NCBI GenBank assembly: GCA_964403795.1
Contig: CAYOHP010000071.1
Span: 1 to 32,004 of the forward strand
Direction of reading: 5' to 3'
Length of the DNA stretch: 32,004 nt
From: CAYOHP01 sp964403795 [NCBI: uncultured bacterium]
GTDB taxonomy: Bacteria > Muiribacteriota > UBA6191 > CAZXTJ01
The notes beneath the pieces were generated by a model, which ran no database searches, had not been told where the DNA came from, and was given only the letters and a program-made list of their open reading frames with translations. This document shows, one piece after another, positions 23,081-30,600 of the stretch (its first letter is position 1; each line of letters begins with the position of its first letter). A program made the translations under genes and the position numbers.

Positions 23081-24747
23081 CCGCGCTTCTTCCTGACCTC
23101 GGAGAGGGCTGCCGCCACGAGTTGGGTGAGGCGTCCCGGAGGCAGGTCGGCGGCTTCCTCGCGGACCGGGGCGAAGAGTCCGTGGAACCTCTGCAACCAG
23201 GGCGTTTCCCGGACCGCTCCTTTCGCCTCGTCGGGTCCCTCCTCCCGGTCCGAGAAGAGCCGTTCCAGGAGGTCGCCGGGATCCTCGGCGGCCGCGAGGT
23301 CGGCTCCCGCCGCCTGCACCTCGGGCACCGGCTCCCGGACCGGCTCGTCCTCCCACCCGGGAGGCAGGTCGCCCACATCGTCGGGATCGGCCCGGTGCGG
23401 CGCAGGGGGCGCCTCGCCCCGGGCCCCGTGGACCTGGGAGGGGAGGCAGATGCTGGTCATCACGCCCTCCTCCTCTTCCTCCTCGGCCCTAGGCCGCGAG
23501 GGGGCGCGCACCAAGGCTCCCAGGTCGATACCGTCCGAGGGGGGTTCGGGAGAGGGTGTGGGAGGGGCCTCCTCCTCGATCCCGGCGAAAGGATCGAACT
23601 CGTCGGCCAGGGCCGCGGAGACATCTCCCTGCAGACCGGGAGCCGGATCGAAGGCAGGCGCGGGGCCAGGGAAGGACTCCGGCTCGGGGGGGACCTCGTC
23701 ACCGGGACCCTCGCCGAAGCCTGCGGCATCCAAGCCCGGCACCGCCACGCTGGAACGCTGGGGGCGTGCGAACAGCGAGGCCAGATCGTCTCCCGGTCCC
23801 GCATCCGGCTCGGGCTCGGGCTCGGGGTACGGGTCCGGATCGGCAGCGACCGGCGAAGCGGCAGGCTCGGGCGGTCCATCCCATCCGGACTCCGACCCGG
23901 GGTCGGTTTCCGGGATCCCCTCGGGTACGGGAGCGGTTCCAGGACCGGGAGGGGGAGAGTTCCACGGATCGAAGTCGGAGGGGTCGGGCCGGGTCTCCGG
24001 CTCTCCAGCCCACGAGCCGGGCGACGACCGCGGAGCCGGGAAGGCAGCCGGTTCCGGCCCGAGTCCCTCGAAGGGGTCGAAGTCGTTCCGCTCGGGGACG
24101 GCCACCGGGTCGACCCCGGGAAGGTCGAGGTCCAGGGCACCCGGCGAGAAGACCTCCTCCACGGACAGGACCGGCCGGGCTCCGGGCGGGTTCGCCTCCC
24201 GAAGGACACCCGATGCAGGGCCCGGCGGAGGGCGGCTGGGGAGGAAGGTCTCCATCAGGTGGTCGAGATCGCTCTCCTCCTCGGGTCCGAGGAGGGCCTC
24301 GAGGCCAGGATCGGGGGACTGAGGAGCGGAATCCGGCGACTCGGCGGCGGCTTCGGTCCCGGCGAAGGGATCCCATTCGGGGGAGGCATCCGGGGGGTTC
24401 CCCGGCCGGGCCGCGAAGTCCTCCGCCCCGGTCCGCTCGAGGTCCTCGGCGGCGGCCAGCCAACTGGTGTCGACCAGATGCTCCTCGTCCTCGAAGCGGT
24501 GGCCGACCGCCTCCGGGTGCGGTCGCGAGTCGGGGTCCTGCGACCATCCCCCGGGCCCCGGAACCGCAACCGGGGCGGGTTCAAGGACGGGTTCGACCTC
24601 GACCTCCGGATCGGGCCAGGCGGAGTCCTCGGGCGCGACCGTGCCGTCGAGCCGGTCGAGGTCGCCCCGCAGGATCGACCGCTCGGCGGCATCGAGCTGG
24701 GCAACCAGGGCACGGAGCGCTGCGAGATCGATTTCGAGGCTCGGGAT
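23077..24747 (-). CDS. Acidic, Pro-rich, probably disordered protein with repeated [DE]-[FW]-DP-[FW] motifs; noncanonical ATC start proposed
   Basis: 556 residues from ATC 24747, or 392 from the first in-frame ATG at 24255. Not recognised. It has no signal peptide or membrane helix and is dominated by Pro, Glu, Asp, Gly and Ala. A short motif recurs four times: EWDPFAG, NDFDPFEGL, SDFDPWNS and DEFDPFAGI. A second recurring pattern is a Leu-rich patch such as DDLASLFARP, IDLGALVRAP, DLLERLFSDR or GLEALLGPEE. The C-terminus (LPPGRLTQLVAAALSEVRKKRG) is helical and basic. No ATG, GTG or TTG exists between the preceding stop (24778-24780) and 24255, yet the frame is clearly coding; AGGGG lies 7 bases before the ATC. 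It may be a cytoplasmic interaction hub, coupled to the PIN gene by an ATGA overlap. Confidence 0.68.
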   Translation of the reverse strand: MPSLEIDLAALRALVAQLDAAERSILRGDLDRLDGTVAPEDSAWPDPEVEVEPVLEPAPVAVPGPGGWSQDPDSRPHPEAVGHRFEDEEHLVDTSWLAAAEDLERTGAEDFAARPGNPPDASPEWDPFAGTEAAAESPDSAPQSPDPGLEALLGPEEESDLDHLMETFLPSRPPPGPASGVLREANPPGARPVLSVEEVFSPGALDLDLPGVDPVAVPERNDFDPFEGLGPEPAAFPAPRSSPGSWAGEPETRPDPSDFDPWNSPPPGPGTAPVPEGIPETDPGSESGWDGPPEPAASPVAADPDPYPEPEPEPDAGPGDDLASLFARPQRSSVAVPGLDAAGFGEGPGDEVPPEPESFPGPAPAFDPAPGLQGDVSAALADEFDPFAGIEEEAPPTPSPEPPSDGIDLGALVRAPSRPRAEEEEEEGVMTSICLPSQVHGARGEAPPAPHRADPDDVGDLPPGWEDEPVREPVPEVQAAGADLAAAEDPGDLLERLFSDREEGPDEAKGAVRETPWLQRFHGLFAPVREEAADLPPGRLTQLVAAALSEVRKKRG

Positions 24748-24777
24748 GGCGGATCCCCTCGGGTGCCCGCCAGTGTA

Positions 24778-26601
24778 TCAAGGGACGCGCGAGCCGGGCA
24801 AACCCCTGACCAGGACCTCCCCGACGAGGCCCAGGAGCCCCGCCGCCCGCTGGCGCAGGGCCGCCTGTGGACCAGGATGGGGAGTACCCTGGCGTACCTC
24901 CAGGCTGGCGACCGTCTCCCACAGGGAACCCGCCGACTGGCCCGCCAGGCGGACCCGGGTGGAACCCGCCTCCACCTCCAGGACCGGGAACTCCTCGACC
25001 CGGCTTCCCGGGGGCAGGACCATCCGGGCCCGGTCGGTGACCAGCAGGTCCGGCCACGAGCGCGACGAGAGGCACCGGGGCAGCAGGCTCTCGGGCAGGG
25101 GGATCCGGAAGAGAGGCCGGCCTTCCGGCGACCGCAGCACCGACCGGACGACCGGGAGCCGGAGCGAGAATCCCCCTGCGGCTTCCTGCTCTTCCACCTC
25201 CCCGGGAGCCGGGGTGAAGCCGGCGGGCAGGAGTTCGAGCAGGGTCCGCTCGCCCTCCCCTCGCCCCTCGAGTTGCGCCCGGAGGAGGGCAGCGGGCTCG
25301 CCCTGGGCACGGATCCCCAGGGTCCCGACCAGACCTCCTGCGGGTCCCAGGCGGAGGTCGAGGCGCCGGTCCAGCCGGTCCGGGACACCCGGGGCGAGCG
25401 TCAGGAAGCGGCTTCCCGCCGGCTCGAACCCGAGGGCGCCGTGGAGTTCGCGGGGCAGCGCCGGGTACCGGAAGTGGCGAGCCGTGGGATCGACGAAGCG
25501 ATCGCTCCCCCGGTCCCGCACCCGGACCACCACATGGTCCGCCGGCACGAACGTGGGGAGTTCCGGATCCAGGGGCCGGAACCCGGGGCGTGCCACCAGG
25601 ACCGCCTCGGCCTCGAGGCCCGCGAGCCGGAGCAGCACGACCAGGAGATTGACCTGATCGGCACAGTTGCCGCGACCGTCGGCGACCACCACCGAGGCCG
25701 GCCTCCCGCAGAGGTCGCTCACGTCCCCGGTCTCGACCTGGCGGTAGCGGATGTTCCGGGACACCCAGGCCGAGAGTCGGGCGATGGCCTCGTCGGGACC
25801 GGTCCCGGGGGGAGCCAGCCGACCGGCCAGGGCCTCGATGCCGGGATCGGCGCGCTGGCGGGACCGGTAGCGCTCGCGATACCAGTCGGAGACCGGCCCC
25901 CAGCCCGGGAGCAGGGTGGTGCGAACGTAGGGACGCCGGCTCGAGGCGTGTCGGCTCGGGGGCAGGTCGCGCGCCTGCCAGCGGAGGACCCGGTCGCCCT
26001 CTTCCCAGCTCTCGCCCGGCGTGCTGGCGGCCCCCAGGCCGCGGGCGATCCAGCGCAGATCCAAGGCGCGAGCCGCAGGCACGCGGATCTCGAAGACGTC
26101 GGACCCGATCGGCTGATCGGAGCCGAACCAGTGGGCCGGGGCGAAATCGAGGGCCTCCGGGTCGAGCCCTCGCCGGCTCACCACCGCCACCTCGAGCATG
26201 GAACCCGGCGAGGCCTCCGGCGCCACCACCCGGACCACCCGGGCGCCCGGGGTCGGGGCCGACACCTCCACCGCGCCCGGAACCCCCGTCAGGTCGACAG
26301 CCCCCGTCGGCTCCAGGATCCTGGCCAGGGGAATCCGCAGGTCGGCTCCCGGATCCGCGACCTCGATCGCCAGGACCGGGCCGAAGCGGCCCCGGGCATC
26401 GGCCTGGATCAGCCGATACCAGCGCGTCTCCTGGACCGTCCCGCCCCCGAGAGCGACGGTGTGGATCCTGGCCAGGATCCGGGGCTCGGGCCCGGAGGGG
26501 CCCGACCGCACCGGGACCATGGGTTCCACGGGTCCGGCCCGGACCAGGCCGGGCGCGAGCAGGCCGGCGACCAGCCAGGACCGGAGACGAAGCCGACGCA
26601 T
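24778..26601 (-). CDS. Exported DUF3857/transglutaminase-like protein
   Basis: 607 residues. A signal peptide (RRLRLRSWLVAGLLAPGLVRA) is followed by a beta-rich domain at about 30-270 that resembles DUF3857 (RWYRLIQADARGRFGPVLAI, VFEIRVPAARALDLRWIARG). The transglutaminase-like core has ARLSAWVSRNIRYRQVETG, Cys313 in GRGNCADQVNLLVVLLR, His356 in ADHVVVRV and Asp371 in RFVDPTARHF, an intact Cys-His-Asp triad with normal spacing. A DUF3858-like C-terminal beta domain follows. Members of this fold act as periplasmic proteases, peptide cross-linkers or amidases; the substrate is unknown. GGAGGAGGT sits just before the ATG. It lies 19 bases after the anti-sigma gene, in the sigma-factor operon. 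Confidence 0.87.
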   Translation of the reverse strand: MRRLRLRSWLVAGLLAPGLVRAGPVEPMVPVRSGPSGPEPRILARIHTVALGGGTVQETRWYRLIQADARGRFGPVLAIEVADPGADLRIPLARILEPTGAVDLTGVPGAVEVSAPTPGARVVRVVAPEASPGSMLEVAVVSRRGLDPEALDFAPAHWFGSDQPIGSDVFEIRVPAARALDLRWIARGLGAASTPGESWEEGDRVLRWQARDLPPSRHASSRRPYVRTTLLPGWGPVSDWYRERYRSRQRADPGIEALAGRLAPPGTGPDEAIARLSAWVSRNIRYRQVETGDVSDLCGRPASVVVADGRGNCADQVNLLVVLLRLAGLEAEAVLVARPGFRPLDPELPTFVPADHVVVRVRDRGSDRFVDPTARHFRYPALPRELHGALGFEPAGSRFLTLAPGVPDRLDRRLDLRLGPAGGLVGTLGIRAQGEPAALLRAQLEGRGEGERTLLELLPAGFTPAPGEVEEQEAAGGFSLRLPVVRSVLRSPEGRPLFRIPLPESLLPRCLSSRSWPDLLVTDRARMVLPPGSRVEEFPVLEVEAGSTRVRLAGQSAGSLWETVASLEVRQGTPHPGPQAALRQRAAGLLGLVGEVLVRGLPGSRVP

Positions 26602-26620
26602 ACCTCCTCCATCGGCGGGA

Positions 26621-27085
26621 TCAGGATCGCCGGCGACGGGTCCGAGGCGGGCGGGCGCTCCTCCCCGTGCCGAGGTCGAAGCGCGAGCTGGGACGACGCT
26701 CGGGGCGCTCCCTGCGGACCGGAGGCGGGGCGAAGGGGCCCTGGTCCCGACCGATTCCCGGGTCGGCCCCGGGGGCGGACCCGACTCCGGGGGACGACCC
26801 TTCGCCCTCGCGGAGCCGGCGCTCCAGGCCGGCCTGGACTCCGGCCGCGAACCCGGGGGGCGGAGCCGGGGCCGTGAGCAGGGACACCAGGGCGGAGCGC
26901 AGCTCCCGGTCGAGGCCTGCCTCCTCGAGGCATCCCGCGCAGGTCTCGAGGTGCTGGGCCACGGCGGCCCGATCCGGCTCCGGGAGAGCCCCCTCGAGGT
27001 AGCGCGGCAGCAGGTTGCGGACGTGACCGCATGCCTCGGCGGCAGGTGCCGCGGCCCTCGGGTGCGAGGTTCGACGCCGGGTCAA
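26621..27085 (-). CDS. Zinc-finger anti-sigma factor (ZAS/zf-HC2 type), soluble
   Basis: 154 residues. EACGHVRNLLPRYLEGALPE followed by AVAQHLETCAGC gives the Cys...His-x3-Cys-x2-Cys zinc motif that binds and restrains ECF sigma factors. The middle region (RELRSALVSLL, PGFAAGVQAGLERRL) is helical. The tail is Pro/Arg/Gly-rich and ends RRRR-S. I see no membrane helix, so it is likely cytoplasmic and may sense a cytoplasmic or redox signal rather than an envelope one. The start is a TTG in the TTGA overlap with the sigma-factor stop, the usual coupling for sigma/anti-sigma pairs. Confidence 0.87.
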   Translation of the reverse strand: MTRRRTSHPRAAAPAAEACGHVRNLLPRYLEGALPEPDRAAVAQHLETCAGCLEEAGLDRELRSALVSLLTAPAPPPGFAAGVQAGLERRLREGEGSSPGVGSAPGADPGIGRDQGPFAPPPVRRERPERRPSSRFDLGTGRSARPPRTRRRRS

Positions 27086-27660
27086 GGATTCGATCCTTCC
27101 TCGTAGCCGAGCCGGCCCATGCGCCGCTGCAGGACGGCCCGGGCCCGGTTCAGCCGCGACTTCACGGTGCCGAGCGGGAGGTCCAGGATGTAGGCGATCT
27201 CCTCCATCTTGCGGCCCTCCAGGAAGCGCAGCGCCAGGAGGCCGCGCTGCTCGGGGGGAAGGCCGTCGATGACCTCCCGGACCGCGGCCTCGGTGCGACG
27301 GGCCTCGACCACCTTGGCCGTCTCGGGTTCGGGATCGGCGATCGCCTCCGAGAGGGGCGCGCCGGTCCCCTTCTGGCGCTCGTCGATGGAGACCGTGGCG
27401 AGGCGACGCTTCCTCAGATGGTCGATGGTGTGGTTGTGGGCCACCCGGAGCAGCCAGGTCGAGAGCACGTAGCGGGGATCGTAGGCGTGGAAGCTCCGGT
27501 AGACCTTGAAGAAGACCTCCTGCGAGAGGTCCTCGGTGAGGTGGTAGTCGCGCACCACCTGGAAGACGTACTGGAAGACCAGGCCCTGGTAGCGCTCGAC
27601 CAGGCGACGGAAGGTCTCCGGATCGGGCCGAGGGGCCACGGACGGGGCCGGCTCGGTCAC
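27082..27660 (-). CDS. ECF-type RNA polymerase sigma factor
   Basis: 192 residues. Sigma region 2 spans about 15-85 (ERYQGLVFQYVFQVVRDYHL, EDLSQEVFFKVYRSFHAYDP, LSTWLLRVAHNHTIDHLRKR). Region 4 spans about 125-180 (IDGLPPEQRGLLALRFLEGR, MEEIAYILDLPLGTVKSRLN, RARAVLQRRM), with no region 3 between, as in ECF sigma factors. The GTG start shares its first G with the TAG stop of the giant pseudopilin gene (TAGTG), so translation is coupled to a very large surface protein. It overlaps the anti-sigma gene by four bases. Its regulon probably includes envelope genes (inference). Confidence 0.95.
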   Translation of the reverse strand: MTEPAPSVAPRPDPETFRRLVERYQGLVFQYVFQVVRDYHLTEDLSQEVFFKVYRSFHAYDPRYVLSTWLLRVAHNHTIDHLRKRRLATVSIDERQKGTGAPLSEAIADPEPETAKVVEARRTEAAVREVIDGLPPEQRGLLALRFLEGRKMEEIAYILDLPLGTVKSRLNRARAVLQRRMGRLGYEEGSNP

Positions 27661-30600
27661 TAGCAGGAGCCGGGCTTGCAGATGGTGGTGGTGAGCTCGG
27701 AGGCGCCGGCGCTGCCGCCGGCTCCGATGGCGGTGACCTTCAGGCTCTGGGGCCCGGGCGGGAGGCTTCCCCAGAAGGGGACCGAGACCATCAGGAAGTG
27801 GAAGCCGTCGCCGTCGGTCGGGACATGGGTGTAGGGGCCGTTGGGGTTGAACGGGGCGGCCGGAGGCAGGCCGGTCCGGTCCAGGGAGGCACCCGACAAG
27901 AGGACGTTGTTGGCACCCGACTCGAGCCGGACCTGGAGGGCCTTGTCCAGGTTGGCGCCCCGGAGCAGCAGGTTCGGGACCGTGACCTGGAGGGTGCCGG
28001 CCACCGAGGTCTCGTCCTGGCTGAGGATCGCCATGAGCTTCGGGAAGCCGTTGAAGGGACGGCGGAAGAGGACTGCGGAGGAAGGCAGGGCGGCCGGCCC
28101 TCCGAAGCTGGGAATGGGGTAGTTCAGCACCCCCCCTCCGACCGCTGCGTAGGTGACCACCGGATTCCCGGACACGTATTCCATCTTCCCCACCCTGACC
28201 AACCGGGTCCCGCCGTTGTCGGAGACGGTGGCGAAGCGGGTCCCGCCTTCTTCGACCTCGAGGGCGAGCAGCTCCCCTGCGACGGTACCGCCAGGATCGG
28301 TGAAGGTGGTCTGGTCGGTCCGTCCCGCCGAGAGGCGCCAGTTGGCTCCGTCCTGGATCCCCACCACGTAGAACTGTCCGTCCTCGGTGGCCCTGAGGTG
28401 GCCCATGGGGGCCTTGGGGGTCTGGGGTGCCCCATAGGCGATGTTGGTGACGGAGGTCAGACCCCCGGGGGCCGGCACGACCTTCATCAGGCCCCGGGTC
28501 CCGGTCGACTGGTTGAGCGAGATCAGGTAGATCCCGCTGCGGCTGCCGACCACCCGGGTCCCGAAGTCCGGCAGGTTGCCGCCCGTAGGGGACGGCGGGG
28601 GGGTGAGCGAGGTGAAGCCCACATCGGGCAGGTCGAGGGCCTGGGGAGCCGCGGTGGCCGCGAAATCGACGGCCGGGTTCAGGGTCCCCAGGGCGCCGAC
28701 GAAGCGGAGCCGGAACTGTCCGGAGACCGTGTCCCGGTGTACCAGGACTCCCTCGGAGAGGGTGGTCCCGCTGGCGGTGGCACCCCGGAAGTCGCGGGCG
28801 GTGGAGACGTCGGACCCGAAGGCCTTGGAGCCCTGGGGACCGCTCTCCTTGAAGCTCACCCGACGGATCTGGCCACCGACCAGTCCGGAGACCCCTTCGG
28901 CCGAACCCGAGAAGGTCTGGACCAGGCTCCCGGACGGAACACCCCGGGCGAAGGTGAAGCTGTTGGCATCGGGGCGCTGCAGGCCCACGCTGCCGGCGGC
29001 CACGATGGCGGTCGGGGTGGGGCCGATCTCCACCCGGTCGAGCCGGGACCAGACCACCCGGTCCTCCAGGGCTCCCACCTGGGCGAGCCACCCGCCCCTG
29101 GGTTCGATCCCGAGGTCGGTGGCCTCCGTCAAGCGGGTGGACTGGAACTTCGAGACCGTGAAGAGCTCGGTGAAGCCCGATCCGTTGTAGGACGAGATCT
29201 GCACCAGCGGCTTGTTCTCGAAGGCCACCCCCATGAGCAGATCGTCGCGGACGTCCACGATGAAGTCCTTGCGGGACTCGCGACCCTCGGCATCGAGCAC
29301 GATCAAGCGGCAGATGATCTCGGGCCGGGGCAACAGGGGATCGACCGCCAGGTCGTACTGGAACCCGGTGGAGAGGGCGACCGGGGGCGCCCCGGTGACC
29401 CCGGTGTAGACGTACTGCTTGCGGTCGGTGCCGTCGAATTGGAAGGCCACCTCGTAGGGCTGCAGTCCGCCGCTGACGGTGGCGGTGAACTGGACCGAGA
29501 GGGGCGAGAGGCCGGCCGAGGGGGTGCCTTGCAGGGTGGTGAAGAGCGAGGCGTCGACCAGGGCGGCGGTGGAGGCCGAGTGGTAGGAGACCGAGCCGGC
29601 GTAGTTCCTGGCCCGCACCACCGCATGCACCCGGTCGCCGTTCACCAGCAGGTTGTTCTGGGAGATCGACGCCGAGGTCACGGAGGAGATGACGGGCTGC
29701 CAACCGAAGATGTCGGGGAAGCCGACGAAGACGGCCGTGGTGGCGATCCCCCACTCCCAGGACTCGACGTTCGACTCGTTGTCGATGTGGGAGAAGGGCG
29801 AGCCGGGTGGCCCCCAGGAGGCAGCGAAGGTGTCGAGGACCGAGATCACCCCGCCGACCTGGTTGGAGACCACCGGGGGAGCGGTGATGTCGGGGCTGGT
29901 GAAATCGACCCGGGCCACCGAGGCCACCGGGGCGACCGACCAATTGCCGGCCCGGTCCCGGGCCTCGATCTCGAGCTGGATGTACTTGTTGTTGTGGAGG
30001 AGCAGGTCGCAGCAAGGGAGCGGGTGGGAGTTCAGCTCCAGGGTCTGGACCTCGGTGAAGGGCTCGAGCACGGTCCATGGTCCACCCGAGTTGTTGCTGT
30101 TCGAGAGCTGGTAGCGGTAGCGATCGGAGCCGGCCGCGGGCGGATTGCCGGGGATCCCGGCCACCGGGTCGGTGACCGTCCAGCCGGCGTCCATGAGGTT
30201 GGTGACCCAGGTGGTCCCTGCGTATTGGCGGCCCTCGATCAGGACCTGCTCGATCCGGGGCGGGGTCTTGTCCATGCGGATCGGGACCTGGCGCTGGAAC
30301 GAGATCCCATGGACCGGGGTGGCGGTCACGAAGTTCGTGAGCTGGGAGCTGTTCTTGGCCCGGAGGCCGAGGAAGTAGCTGTCGTACTCGTTGAAGCCGG
30401 GGGCCTTCAGGCCCGCGCCCACGCTGATCGTCATCTGGCCGGCCTTCAGGACCGGATCTGCGACCAGAGCCGACTCCGGAAAATCGTACCATCCTTCGGA
30501 ATCCGAAGATCCCGCGCCTTGGGTAATCGACTGGGCATCGCCGATCGTGTCGAAGTTGTAGGTCGGGGACCCCCCGTCGACCCGGAGCGGCTGGGTGGTG

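Noticed and set aside
23770-23900. Glu/Pro-rich tract in the disordered protein as a possible DNA repeat array
   Set aside because: Only a short, imperfect low-complexity run; no regular unit or spacer like a CRISPR or tandem repeat.
24748-24780. Read-through of the transglutaminase TGA into the in-frame downstream protein (fusion or TGA recoding)
   Set aside because: Many genes here end in TGA, so the code is standard. A well-placed AGGGG before 24747 fits re-initiation better. Not excluded, but less likely.
23122-26877. A 1251-codon plus-strand frame opposite the disordered protein and transglutaminase genes
   Set aside because: No motifs, Arg/Gly-rich, antisense to genes with signal peptide, catalytic triad and coupling overlaps.
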